The position numbers and the translations under genes were made by a program. Of a DNA stretch of 64,000 nucleotides, positions 48,466 through 60,873 are shown piece after piece. This stretch comes from Prostheceraeus crozeri (Eukaryota > Platyhelminthes > Polycladida > Euryleptidae). The notes beneath the pieces were generated by a model. That model made no database searches and had not been told where the DNA came from. It saw nothing but the letters and a program-made list of their open reading frames with translations. Within the stretch, counting starts at the first letter, position 1. The number at the start of each line of letters is the position of its first letter. The stretch lies in contig CAJQUW010007929.1 in NCBI GenBank assembly GCA_907163375.1, forward strand, positions 1 to 64,000, read 5' to 3'.

Positions 48466-49179
48466 GCTGTGAGCGGTGCACCACAATATGAGAATTTCGA
48501 TCAAATTAACATTTTGGTGCATAATCTCAATTGTAATATATGACTTTTTATGATTTCATTTTATCTCTTATCTTAGTAACAGGAAGTATGGAAGGAAAAT
48601 GATTTTAAGCTTACTTTGTAAGTGAACTTTTAAATCTTTCAACGGACTTAACAAGTAATAATCAGTTATTACCATTTTGTGTTGCATGTGTTTATGATTT
48701 CTGTTTTCATTTAAGTTTTAGAGAATTTCAATAGAACTATTATAGAGACGTACGATTATGATTATGAGTTAAGTAAAATGGGGTTCACTTGCAAGCATTG
48801 ACAAAATGAAATTAAAGAGGTGACTGGGTAACTCTGCTTTTAATTCTTTAGAACTACTAGAATTTCCATAGTAGGCCTACTTTATAGCATTGCATTGAAT
48901 TCTAGAAGAAATGAACATTAGGAGAATATTGAAACCTTGTCATTTTGAGATCTTAATGAACTACTGTAGGACTTCTATGTGTAGGACAACCTAGAACGCG
49001 AAGCGAATTATGTTCGGCTATATTTTACCAAGCGTTGTTAATGTAGTTTTTTGAAATTTTCGGTGCTCCGGTGAGAACAGATGCAGTCATCGATTAGCAA
49101 CAAAAAGATATTAAGCTTTTTCAAGATTAATTTCGACGCAATAAATATGTCGTACATTCCTCTGTTATCGTTTTTTCAG

Positions 49180-49465
49180 CAATGTTACATGGTATGGAGT
49201 GACAACACAATTAGAAGCTACAGAAGCAAGACACATGTTTCCCTGTTTTGACGAGCCTGATATGAAAGCAATATTCAAAGTGTCAATACGAAGGAAGAAG
49301 CCGTTTTACTCATTATCAAACATGCCGATTGAAAGACAAGTTCCAGTGGGGACATCCGGTTGGATAATTGATTATTTCAAGCCAACTCCGATCATGTCCA
49401 CATATATTGTTGCAGCGATTGTTACGAAGTACAAATGCTTATCAGAAATGCATCGCAATGTTAAT
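49180..49465 (+). CDS. Aminopeptidase exon B
   Basis: Acceptor TTTTTTCAG ends at 49179 and donor GTAAGA follows 49465. Joined to exon A it reads NNVTWYGVTTQLEATEARHM, then FPCFDEPDMKAIFKVSI, the highly conserved T(Q)xEAT(D/E)AR-FPCFDEP block of M1 peptidases. PTPIMSTYIVAAIV follows, matching the usual MSTYLVAF segment. The exon ends on a codon boundary. A frame continuing past the donor soon stops, which supports the splice. Confidence 0.9.
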
Positions 49466-50023
49466 GTAAGATTATGCTCTCTCTTTTTTACTTAATTACA
49501 AAGTTGATCATGAAAAACTGACCACCGAAATCATGTCAAACTTCAATCAATTTTCCTACCTTCCAACCACATCACACATAAAGCATCATGTCCGGCCTGC
49601 AAATGAGTTATCATTCACTAGCATCCGTGACAATCAAATTGAGAAATTCGCTTCTTTTGGAGATCACATTTTTTAAATATGTCATGATAATGAACCAGGC
49701 GGGAGAAGAGGGAGTTCTACTTGAACTTCTTTTGATGAATTGCCATGCAAGGTCCCTAATATCTGGTGTCCCGAATTCATTGCATGACTTTGTTTTTACT
49801 AGCACCATAACTTTTTATGACATTTAGAATCAATCGCATTGACTTTCGGATCAAAATGTCAAAGTCATTCATTTGTACTACATTACAACAGCCGCAAATT
49901 GAAAGACAAAAGTCAAAATGTATTTCATTCTGAGGAACAATATAGAGTTTTGATCTGACTTTCTGACAAACATTTCTGATATTGGCACTCCAATATAAGC
50001 TTTGTTGAATGCAACGCCTAGAA

Positions 50024-51412
50024 CAGGGGTTCTCAACACGTGGCCCGCGGGCCATTTTGTGGCCCGCAAGCTTGTTGGCGGTGGCCCGCGATGAAACGAG
50101 TGAGCAAGACATGCGTATATTTGGCGGCTTGTCAATTGAACTTGTCTATCAGTTTAAGAACAGCTAATTTGTAGCGCACGGCGACAAACGTGATGTGCGC
50201 GCGCTATTTCTCCCACTCAATTCAATGAGAAGCTCTGTAGAGAAGAGTGAAGCAAGCTGCAGCCGTAGCAAACAGATCATACATGTCAATTGTTAAAAAC
50301 TTACATAGCTGAAGTTCAAATCGATTTTGACAATCGATTTCAAGATTTTAATGACCTTATTCATTTGATAGGATTTATGAGAAATCCTGTAGAAGCAAAT
50401 GTTGAAATCTGTGCAGTTCAATTCGAAAAATTTGGAGTGAATGGAGGTGTTGGTGAGCTGCAATTGATTGCGCTGAGAAATAGTGGTGTTGTTCAAGAAT
50501 GCGTTAGAGGTGCAACAACTATGGTTGATATGTGGTTTGACATTCCTGAGGATGAGAAGTATGCAGATATTCGACGATGTGGACTTAGGCTTCTTGCAAT
50601 GTTCGGATCAACTTACCACTGTGAGTCTTCGTTCTCTACACTCAACTACATAAAAAACAAATATCGATCACGCTTGACTAACGCAAATGTACAAAACATG
50701 ATGCGTCTTGCATTAACCGGTTTGAAACCAAGATTCGTCAAGTTGACAAAAGCAAAGCCTGGACAAGTTTCTCACTGACACAATTAATAGCATTTATGAT
50801 GTTTTGGATGAAGCCATTTCTATTTTTCTGTTGCAATTTATAATTATAATATCATTATTGGATTATCATCACTCTTCTCAATTTAAGCAAGGAGTGTTTA
50901 TATTCATGTACACATGCATACATAATATGTAATATTTCCCAAACGTTAGCATTCATCCAATGAATGTATGCCTCCCTCCCTCTCTTTATCTATAAGCGTT
51001 GCATATTTTGTGAATGCGCATTAGGTTTCAACAAAAACGATAAACTCTCACTGGCAATAAATTTTCAAAACCACATGCGTTTTGTAAAAGTATACATGTA
51101 TACAGAGTTACAGATCTATCCTATAAGCTAGGTAAGCTTATATAGTACCTTCTAATTATGCCAATAGGTCCATACCCTACCTCTACTTAATCATCACAAA
51201 AAAAAAATTTTTTTCAGAAGGATTATTAATGAAACATAAATAGGCCTATAGGCGCTAGTCAACTCTAACTAATAACGGTACCTATGTATAAACAATATAA
51301 TAGGCATACAGGGGTTCTTTGGTCATATATTCAGTCGATTGGCCCGGTAGTATATTCATTAGAAAAATGCCAGGAAATGTGGCCCGTCGAATTTTTGAGT
51401 TGAGAACCCCTG
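50024..51412. mobile_element. hAT DNA transposon remnant inserted in a LINE
   Basis: Ends CAGGGGTTCTCAAC and GTTGAGAACCCCTG are perfect 14-base inverted repeats, flanked by perfect 8-base duplications GCCTAGAA (50016-50023 and 51413-51420). GTGGCCCGC repeats sit just inside. Size 1.39 kb with only the transposase tail left, so it is an internally deleted, non-autonomous copy. Confidence 0.95.
50290..50778 (+). pseudogene. hAT transposase carboxy-terminal fragment
   Basis: It reads MLKTYIAEVQIDFDNRFQDF, and ends LRLLAMFGSTYHCESSFSTL, NYIKNKYRSRLTNANVQNMM, RLALTGL. The FGSTYxCExxFSxMxxxKxxxRxxLT block is the hAT dimerisation region of the ZBED5/SCAND3-like branch. The BED finger and most of the catalytic core are missing. 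Confidence 0.88.
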
Positions 51413-52831
51413 GCCTAGAAGACGATGACAACTGGTGTTCATAAGAGTTATCTCACTTATGTCAAGACTATCTATGTCAGCAAGATGTGAACGCTTTTGG
51501 TTGGTAGATATCAGCATGGATTTTGATTTGCTTAAATTAATGGCCATTTTGTTGCTAAAACACGATTTCGAAACAGTCTTTAGATCGTTTTACTTCGATG
51601 AAAGTGAGTAACGTCACACGATGATTTATAAATTGTTGCTTTGTCTGCATGGCATTCAGTTTTTATTCAGACCAATACATAAGTCATTCAGGTACATGAT
51701 GAATAAGATCGGCCCAAGGACTGATCCCTGAGGCTCACCAGATATGATTGGCAAACTTTTAGAGCAAATTTGATCAACATATACCAACTAGCTTCGATTG
51801 CCTAAATGGCTTTCAAAGAAAGAAAGTTAATTATCGTGAATTCCATACATTTGCAACTTTCTTGGTAGAATATTGTGAGAAACTGAATGAAGTCAAGATA
51901 CACAGCACCAACAACTTCATTACGTGCATGTACATGTAATTGGTAAGTAACCCATTCTCCCATTAACGACCACTTGTCATTAAGGACTGGAACTATAAGT
52001 AAAGGTTCCCAACATTGGATACCATAACTAAACCCATGGACTAGCATTTCCAAAAATATTAGATATATTATAATAACTTCGCCCACAAACGCTGTCTTTT
52101 ATACGTGCTTGCACACCGTATCTCTCCAAATGCAGCTCATTTGTTTTTCGTCGATGCAACATACAAATAGGCTTTTACTGCCAAAGCTAGCAGTGCTAGA
52201 TAATTTTAATGGGCAGTTTTTAGTAGAGTTTAGTCAAAGACTGCTTAGCTTGACCCATTAATGACGAGTGGCAACTTTATCGCCACACATCTTTTGGGAA
52301 AACGTTAAAAATGCGCACAATAAGTGCGTCACTACATCCGAATGAGTGACCAAACGAAAGAGGATATCACGGTTCCAATGGTACCACTCACAACCCCATA
52401 CGATGCCTAGAGCGCCCTCAAGTTGCATTTGAAACATACATTTTATAAAAAAGCTCTAACTTTTGAATAATGCAATCGCCATTTACGGGTTAATCTTGAA
52501 AATCATTGAAATTTTTTCTCGAATCGATTCAAATCTATTTCTATGAGCATTTATGATCATTTTGGAGTCGATAAATTCACCCAAATTCATTTAATATCAT
52601 TTGTTGGCAAGTCCAACTTATCATTCGAAATGTAACCTTTCCATACCAGTGTCATATGAATAAACTAAATGAATATACCGTTCGGCGTGCGTCTACTTAT
52701 AGAGTAAGTTCTGCAGATATTGTGAAAGCTTAGATCGCTTCCGTTAGATTCAGATTCTGATTTGGTCAATGACATGTCTCTATCTAGTAACAGAATGGCT
52801 AAGCAAATTCTGTTTTCGTGTCACCTGCAAG

Positions 52832-55800
52832 CAGAGTTGGAAAAGTCGAAATTGGAATTGGAATTGGAATCGACGATATTTAAATCTACTGGACTGGAAT
52901 TGGAATTGACCTTGATAAACCTCAATTCTACTTTTTCGATAGACCTGTGATAGATCTATTTGTACAAAAATTGAAATCACAGTACTCGGCCGTTGTGTTA
53001 ACTGCACGCAGAGATTAGAGAGAGATAGATCGACAGAGGTAGCTTTATTCTATTGTTGAATAAAGGGCATTTTTTGTGACTTCGATGGGCCTACAGCCCC
53101 GGACAATGTTATTTCAGTGATTAAGCAGACAATGAAAAGACAATCATCTTTGTTCAATCTTTTATTTAGCTATTTATCAAGCAAGATAATTAACCAAAAT
53201 AAAGCAATTGTTGAATTTAGTTCTTGATAGGATAAACACAAAAATTGCAGATTAACTTAATTGTTGTACACACGAAAAACAATTGGTTTGGAAAGATGAA
53301 AATTAACACTGCATTAAAGGGCAGCAACCCTGTCATCTCAAAACATAATATTGACACTGTCAACAAATTATTCTAGTAATTAATTATTCAATTACATGAA
53401 CTATCATTCAACTTCCAATCACAACAATTAACAATATTAATTTTGACTATGGTTTTTTTTACTATTTGTTAAGACTATAGTTATATAGACACGATACGCA
53501 ACGATAAAAGAAAAACTTTACACACACTCGTACAGTTCAATTCTTAATGTTGAATTCACTTCAATTCGATCGGACTCACTTATACCAAAATAATATCATA
53601 AATATCAGTGTCACTTATACCGTCAATCCTCAATCGCTCTCGCTGATGTGTTACCGTATACACTGCTGTGTTGTTGTTCGCTGGCAGGCAGTTGTTGTTG
53701 TTACTTCTGTAGTTATGTTACACCTCGAGAGCCCGGAGTTCTTCTAACAGCTACTGAAGATGTCGTATGTGTTGTTGTTGGCAGTTGTTGTTGTGTCAAT
53801 TTCTCAACGTTTCTAGTTTATACAAATTTTTGAGACTTGACAAAAAAACCACTTTCTTTTGAAAATTGATAGAGTTTCCCTTAATCTCTGCTCGCTAGCT
53901 TTCGACCCGACCACATTTCGTTCTTATCACGGAATTTTTTATCTCCTTCTTATAATACCATTAATCAAATTTCATGATATCATTTTTATCGTCGTTTTTT
54001 TCTTTCATCAACAATCACGTTATTCGCACACTGAAATCAATCTTTCTTCTGTCAATTTATTAATAGATTTATTCTCATCTCATATCTCTCTCTCTCTCAG
54101 CTTTTGATTCTTTGCTGACCCTTAACTTTCTTTTCTTTTTTTCACGAGATATTGAATATTGCAGGGAACGGCACACATGAACAACGAGGATAGGATAAGG
54201 GCACATGGGTTAGATTGAAACGAACAAACGCTAGATACATTAACATGAGACACTAACGCGACTTGCAATTATCGGAATTGAATCTTTAGACGGTGGAGAT
54301 CTACTCAGTCAATGTGTTCTATAAGTCACGTGGTTACAATCTGCAACGAAGAAAAGGTTATTCAAATACTACGTATAAACAATTAAACAATAGGTATTGT
54401 TAGTTAAATATCTTTAAGAAATAAGAGCTACCATTATAACCTAATGTTCGGTTAAGCAATGGATTGCTACTAAAAATTTTTATAGATTCAACAATGCTAA
54501 TCTCAAAGTCCGAGTTTCCACGGTAAATGATTTTAAAGCAATCATTATAGTTACGAAAACAATGGTTACATTGTTCTATGTGTTTTGCAATGGCACTATT
54601 GCCACTTAAGTGTTCAAGTTTACGTTGATGCAGACGTCTTTTGGTTTTGCCAATATATTGGCAATCAGGATCAACCTGACATTGAAAGCAATAGACAAGA
54701 CGCGATTGCATGTCGGGACCTAACTTACTTTTAAGGGAGAAATATCTTCCAGTTTTGAACGAGGTCATAACAACCTTGCATTCCAAGTTAAGTTTACGAA
54801 ATATTTTTACTAACTTATTACTAAATTTCTGTGATGCATAACCCACGAAGGGGATTTTGATTATTTTATTGAAGTCATTATCAATTGTAACGCGTGAAGA
54901 ATTGTTTAATTTACGACCTATAAATTTGTTCTAAGAATAATTAGTTATATATAAGTCTATTTTATAATTAGTTATAAAAGAATCGTAAATTAAACAATTC
55001 TTCACGCGTTACAATTGATAATGACTTCAATAAAATAATCAAAATCAAAATAATCAATAAATCAATCAAATAATCAAATAATCAAATAATCAATATAATC
55101 AAAATAATTTACGACCTATAAATTTGTTCTAAGAATAATTAGTTATATATAAGTCTATTTTATAATTAGTTATAAAAGAATCGTAAATTAAACAATTCTT
55201 CACGCGTTACAATTGATAATGACTTCAATAAAATAATCAAAATCCCCTTCGTGGGTTATGCATCACAGAAATTTAGTAATAAGTTAGTAAAAATATTTCG
55301 TAAACTTAACTTGGAATGCAAGGTTGTTATGACCTCGTTCAAAACTGGAAGATATTTCTCCCTTAAAAGTAAGTTAGGTCCCGACATGCAATCGCGTCTT
55401 GTCTATTGCTTTCAATGTCAGGTTGATCCTGATTGCCAATATATTGGCAAAACCAAAAGACGTCTGCATCAACGTAAACTTGAACACTTAAGTGGCAATA
55501 GTGCCATTGCAAAACACATAGAACAATGTAACCATTGTTTTCGTAACTATAATGATTGCTTTAAAATCATTTACCGTGGAAACTCGGACTTTGAGATTAG
55601 CATTGTTGAATCTATAAAAATTTTTGGTAGCAATCCATTGCTTAACCGAACATTAGGTTATAATGGTAGCTCTTATTTCTTAAAGATATTTAACTAACAA
55701 TACCTATTGTTTAATTGTTTATACGTAGTATTTGAATAACCTTTTCTTCGTTGCAGATTGTAACCACGTGACTTATAGAAGGAATTGAATCTTATTATGG

Positions 55801-55878
55801 AATTGGAATTGGAATTGAATTGAACTGTTTCGACTGGAATTGGAATTAAAAATTTTCAGTGGAATTTTTCCAGCTCTG
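52832..55878. mobile_element. Non-autonomous 8-base-TSD element carrying a Penelope insertion
   Basis: CCTGCAAG stands on both sides (52824-52831 and 55879-55886). The ends are CAGAGTTGGAAAA and, reversed, CAGAGCTGGAAAA. Runs of GGAATTGGAATTGG lie inside both ends (about 52850-52910 and 55795-55850). An 8-base duplication with CAGAG ends suggests hAT. No transposase is present. The middle (53000-54270) has GTT-rich stretches near 53660-53800 and no gene. Without the Penelope insert it is about 1.55 kb. Confidence 0.8.
54287..55780. mobile_element. Penelope-like 3' ends in a 1.46-kb palindrome
   Basis: Arms run from 54317 inward and from 55780 inward, almost identical over more than 600 bases. 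Each encodes the same 148-residue frame (54400-54846 minus, 55251-55697 plus; one residue differs). That frame holds a GIY-YIG nuclease region, LVYCFQCQVDPDCQYIGKTK, LHQRKLEHLSGNSAIAKHIE and QCNHC. The centre repeats a block of about 120 bases in direct order (about 54925-55045 and 55130-55240) around AATC-type simple repeats. GGAATTGAATCTT at 54274-54286 and 55781-55793 may be the target duplication. No reverse transcriptase is present. Confidence 0.85.
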
Positions 55879-56349
55879 CCTGCAAGAGCACTTGGCAATG
55901 ATTGATAACACCATTGAAGTCACGTATATCTCACCCAATCGTTGCGAATAGTAGAGAAATCATAGATTTCTCGTTCTGTTCAGCATCAATTTTTGCAAAA
56001 ATGAATCCAAATGGGCTGTCAGTCCTGTCGCTGACAAATAAGTTGCCATGCTAGCTTGTTTGACTGGAAAAATAGCCATATATTAGCAAATTCACTTGAG
56101 TGATATGATAGACCATCCGAGAAAGCCGCTATGAGTTTTGCTGCTTTCTCTCACCAGCATCTAAAAATTCGTTTCTCAACATTTTCGAAATTTAAATGTA
56201 GCTGCTTCTTTACTATTTACGTGCTTGCTAATCTGCTATCGCATCATGATTTGATGGTATTAAAATTGCAACACTATATTTAACGATATCAGCCATGAGA
56301 ACAGCCAATCGAATAACTTTTTGATGACAAATTATGCTTTCTCTTTTAG

Positions 56350-56470
56350 TTCTCCATATATTATCCAGCAGGAGAAGAAAACAATGTTCAACATGCAATG
56401 AAAATCTCTAGAAAAGTTTTCTCACACCTTGAGGATTATTTTGATGTGAAATTTCCAATACCAAAGATTG
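56350..56470 (+). CDS. Aminopeptidase exon C
   Basis: Acceptor CTCTTTTAG ends at 56349 and donor GTAAGT begins at 56471. It encodes FSIYYPAGEENNVQHAMKIS, RKVFSHLEDYFDVKFPIPKI and one base of the next codon. This corresponds to the helix before the active site (LxxxEDYFxxxYPLPK in the family). It joins exon B without a gap in the expected alignment. Confidence 0.88.
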
Positions 56471-56939
56471 GTAAGTTTAAGACTGAAATCAGACTGACAA
56501 ATAGATATAAATAAACCTTGTTTATACTCGGCAGCAACTCTTTGGTTACCTTCTTTCCATGTGACCGATTTTCATTCTTTTCTTCTCAGTGTCTAACAAG
56601 AATACAGAGTGCGACTAGTTTAAAAGCTGTAGGTTGAAATCATGTGCTAATTGTACTAACTCAGAAAAATTAATACATTTTTCATAAGAAAATAAGATAT
56701 TTAACGAAACTGACAATAATTTTGTGATTAAATTATTCCGAAATCAACATCATCGCAAGACGACAATCTGTGATTCATTCTCGTCGCAGATAGCCGCATC
56801 CCGCGTAATGAGATCAGCGATGTTCGCAAAAGAGAAGAACGTATGTGTCGTTTAATATGTCATAACATGTGAATAATATTCATGCATCTTGTGAAATTTC
56901 CTACATTCTGGATCCATGCCACCTTGAGGATGAAAAATT

Positions 56940-57062
56940 CTGACGTCACCAAACGTCCTCTGCACAGATTGCCAGAAGTCCTAGATTTGATTCAACCAAG
57001 GTTTGAACTCATGTCTTCCGAAAGCACAACAAACACTCTATCACAAGGTCACTGCGCCGATT
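56940..57062 (-). repeat. tRNA-derived SINE-like fragment
   Basis: On the minus strand GGCGCAGTGACCTTGTGATA leads to a B-box-like GAGTTCAAACCTTGG at the usual distance, ahead of unrelated sequence. This fits a SINE head. There is no A tail and no duplication that I can see. Confidence 0.4.
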
Positions 57063-58294
57063 GATGAAACAAAACTGCCTCATGAAGCAGATTTCCATAA
57101 CACAAGTTGAGGCGTTGCATTCAGACTGGGAAAGTATGCTTCCCTGCGTCCTCAAAATAGCATATTCACTATTTCCTGTTGAACCTGAGAGATGGCAGAG
57201 GGTATATTTACTGCATTTTCCTGATGCTGTAGCTTCATTACACTGTGACTTTCGTTGGACTGAAATCATAGACATCAACATACACAGATAAGCATATTAT
57301 ACATGTATACAGACAGATAGATTTCCAAACAAGACAGATCCACCTTCGAATTTTCTTCTATTTGGCATAAATCATGGAATATTATCACTACACATGACTA
57401 TTAGAAGCGTGCATGTCTCTTTATCCGAAAGAAAGTTTGTCTTCCATATTTCTGAAGGGTATAACGCGACGCACACAGAAATACGACACAACACGTATAT
57501 CATACACTAATCCCAAAAATGTGTGCCACCTTTTGATATAACCAAATGTATACACATATCACGGTGGCGGCTTTCAATGGCTTACACAATGATTAGATAG
57601 CTTTCAGTATACATATACGTAGCAGGCTATCATCATTTTTCTTTTACTATAAAAGTACTAGCTGATAAAAAAAGCGTGCAAGCCACTGCCTTACACCACG
57701 AAAGTGCAACTGTCAAATCTTTCACAAATTTGATTCTTCGTTAGATCTAGCGAAATAGTGATAGGTCAGCACTTTTCCGAGCAGCTGCATCAACAAAAAA
57801 CTGTCATTTCGAGTGCCACAAAATTCAACAAAGCGAAGAGGCGGACCTCTATATTTGCGAAAATAGACAAAATATTAGGGAAAATAGCAATTAGTTTTTG
57901 ATAAAAAATTGTGTAAGAGGCCAAGCAAAGTCGATATAGTACGCAGCGGATAAAATAATGTACAGTAGCATACTGATGCCAATTTAGAAATCTCAAGTTC
58001 AAACTTATGATATTCCAAATTTTGATACTTGAATGTAAAGCCCAATTTGTTCTGAGGATCTCAATAAAAATTTAAGATTGCAACTAAAATAAAGAAGACA
58101 GACAATCTTCTGACAAAAAATGGTTCGACAATCTTTTTTGACATTGTTCGCGTAATTTTTCTTAAATTGGCAAACGAATTTCTATATATTTTAACCGCAA
58201 AAATTCCCTGTGATGACAAAATGAAATAGCCCAATGTCAACAGGTAGAGGGAAATTGTATTCTTTCAAAATTTAATTAGCTTGACAAACACATG
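57063..58294. other. Gene-less intron stretch
   Basis: No gene or clear repeat recognised between the SINE-like fragment and the foldback element. Short opposite-strand frames near 57061-57290 mirror each other. Confidence 0.4.
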
Positions 58295-59647
58295 CATTGT
58301 TAGTGAGTAAGTAGGGTTGTCCGCCGATACTTCACATGTCATTTTTCTATGAAAGTCGTTCATATATCTCCAAATCCAAATTAGACGGACTTAATTGCAT
58401 AATTAAGGCCATCTAATTTGCTATGTAATGCCATTGAGGTAGGAGCATTTCACCGTCCATCTTCGCATTCCCAGTGAAAATGACATTGAAGTGATTCCTG
58501 TGGTTCACAATTTGGACTTGTAGATATCTCAAGCTTTATATACTTCAATGTTCTGAGCTGAATGGGCTATGTAGAAAATTATTATGGATTTGAGTCTTTT
58601 GCAGATCAAAATCTTGGATTTATTGATGTCATAGATTTTAAGTTCAGTAACAATGTAGGAATACCATATGAGATTTCAAGGTAAGTAATGTACAAATCAG
58701 AGGCCGCGTTAGCGGACGACGATATTTTCATTACTTGCCGAGAAATCTCATGTGGTATTTCCATTGTCTACTTATATACATCTACATCTATCCATAGACA
58801 TCCTATAACAGAACATTCCTCTGCAATTTAGAAGTCTATGATCTTAGCAGTAACTTCTATGTTATTAGTATTAAAAAATGACGGCAGGGTAATGCCATTG
58901 CTGCCTGCCGACAGCAGGCAGCAATGTGCAAACTGCCATTATTCCTGTATTATTGCACCATAGATTTAGAAATATAAGTAGACAATGCACATATTACCTT
59001 TCAAATGATCAGCCTAAATCGTCTGGCGCTACGCGCCGACGATTTAGGCTGTCATTTGAAAGGTAATATATCTTCATTTTATTATAATTTTGGGACGATG
59101 TGAAAGCCTCTACATCTGGACATAGACAGTGAAGTCATCAACAAATAATAGATATCAATGATATTTAGATCCCGTGTTTATCATGGGTAGTGAGACATAA
59201 GACAAATAGGTACTTCACAATGAAGATATATTACCTTTCAAATGACAGCCTAACAAGGCTGATCTTTTGAAAGGTAATATAATATGCATTGTTACTGAAC
59301 TTAAAATCTATGACATCAATAAATCCAAGATTTTGATCTGCAAAAGACTCAAATCCATAATAATTTTTTACATAGCCCATTCAGCTCAGAACATTGAAGT
59401 ATATAAAGCTTGAGATATCTACAAGTCCAAATTGTGAACCACAGGAATCACTTCAATGTCATTTTCACTGGGAATGCGAAGATGGACGGTGAAATGCTCC
59501 TACCTCAATGGTATTACATAGCAAATTATATGGCCTTAATTATGCAATTAAGTCCGTCTAATTTGGATTTGGAGATATATGAACGACTTTCATAGAAAAA
59601 TAACATGTGAAGTATCGGCGGACAACCCTACTTACTCACTAACAATG
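58295..59647. mobile_element. Nested foldback element
   Basis: The outer arms, 58295-58655 and 59287-59647, are 361 bases each and about 98-99 percent alike by eye. The 631-base centre contains further hairpins: 58658-58690 with 58729-58762; 58762-58777 with 58972-58987; 58896-58908 with 58914-58926; 58991-59069 (core GGCGCTACGCGCC); and 59227-59280, a relative of the previous one. No protein is encoded. No clear target duplication was found. It lies in the intron before the aminopeptidase active-site exon. Confidence 0.9.
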
Positions 59648-60724
59648 AGACACCCACATGCCATTGCTGTCACTTAGAAAAGTCAAAATATAGCAACGAC
59701 TTTGATTCATTGAGTTGTTGATTCTTGATGCGTAATTCATACAATAAATGTATGTATCCAAATAGATTTATGCATGAAATTTGCTGTTTTAGTCGAATTT
59801 ATTTCTGAAGTAACTATCCTAATTAAACTTTTGGATCATCTCATGCGAATGGATTGCGTTGGTTGATGAATTAATTAGCGTACAATTACTTCAAAAAGGA
59901 TCCACTTCTCTGATATACTTAACACTAGTCTATTTGAAAGCATGCAAAATATTTGATAGCGGTTAGGAGATAATCCAAAGGCATTAAAACGCCCTTTTTT
60001 CTTCAGTATATTAAATTTTTAATTAGTAGTATTAAAAAGAAATTCAGTCAAACAGTGGTTAGAAATAACCCTTCCTCTTAAGAAGAGAAATCTTACATTT
60101 TGTGTTTTACTCAATAATGACACTTTATTTGCTTTTTTGCGATTGAGAAAAATAGAGGAGGCGAATCTGCCTCTAGCATATATATGGACTTTGGAGCTTT
60201 ATCCAATGATCATTATATTTGTGTACTACAAATAAATTGATGGCAGCTGACGGGAGGTTATTCCTCAAGTTAATGAAACAGATTTTTCCTTTTTTACGAT
60301 GAATTGCAAATAGCTTTTGGTAGCAAATAGTTTTTGGGGGAAAACGAGAAGAATCAGCTTACAACTACAAGTATGCGATATAGCAACAGTGCTTTTAGGC
60401 ATATACGAAATTTGCTGAAAATAAGATATTTTACAATCTTATTGTATATATTATTTATTATATATTATATATATTTAGATATATATATATATAATATATT
60501 ATTATATATTAATTTATATGTATTCGTGAATTAAAGTGAATAGAATGCTCGAAATCTGAAACTTGAAATAGAATTTAAGACAGTTCTGAATTGATGCACT
60601 TTCTTATTTTGTATTTTAAAATTTTGAACAGAATGTAGGAATGATTCTGATAGTTCTAGACAGCAATTACGCAGTCTTCAAATTCTATCATTCGACAGTA
60701 AAATTGCAATTTCTTGCATTTTAG
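59648..60724. other. Gene-less intron stretch with an AT dinucleotide tract
   Basis: Ordinary intron DNA. A TATA-rich simple tract lies at about 60440-60525. No gene recognised. Confidence 0.5.
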
Positions 60725-60873
60725 ATCAAATTGCATTTAGAGGCGAAGATTATCTATACGGAGGAATGGAAAACTATGCAATGATTACCTACACTGACAT
60801 GTATCTTTACCAAACTCCAGGTGTGAACGAAGCATATGTGGCTGCCGTTATTCTCCATGAACTTACTCATCAG
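60725..60873 (+). CDS. Aminopeptidase exon D (substrate-binding and zinc motifs)
   Basis: Acceptor TTTTAG ends at 60724 and donor GTACCA begins at 60874. It encodes DQIAFRGEDYLYGGMENYAM and VAAVILHELTHQ. GGMEN is the exopeptidase motif that binds the substrate's free amino end, and the two histidines of HELTH bind zinc, with its glutamate as the general base. In most aminopeptidase N proteins the motif is GAMEN; GGMEN is typical of the leukotriene A4 hydrolase branch. The exon ends on a codon boundary right after HELTHQ, where WFGN would be expected to follow. Confidence 0.9.

Larger units (their letters stand above)
49580..51790 (-). mobile_element. LINE fragment split by a hAT insertion
   Basis: On the minus strand, the right part (51421-51790) reads an RT piece around SGEPQGSVLGPILFIMYLND, then INLSKSKSMLISTNQKRSHL. 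The left part (49580-50015) reads IGVPISEMFVRKSDQNSIL and SCNEFGTPDIRDLAWQFIK, a LINE tail. The hAT at 50024-51412 lies between them, duplicating GCCTAGAA. The frame is broken in several places. CR1/jockey-like by the QGSVLGP box. Confidence 0.65.
46079..60873 (+). other. M1-family zinc aminopeptidase gene (four exons seen, both ends missing)
   Basis: Four plus-strand exons, 46079-46481, 49180-49465, 56350-56470 and 60725-60873, join in frame with GT-AG introns of about 2.7, 6.9 and 4.3 kb. Together they cover the amino-terminal beta domain up to the first zinc motif of an aminopeptidase N/ERAP-like protein. The exopeptidase motif is GGMEN instead of the usual GAMEN of aminopeptidase N. The zinc motif HELTH is present; the second Glu ligand and the carboxy-terminal half would lie on later exons outside the window or unrecognised. 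The introns carry two hAT elements, a LINE, a Penelope palindrome and a foldback. All exon sequences are free of stops, so the gene may be functional. Confidence 0.85.
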
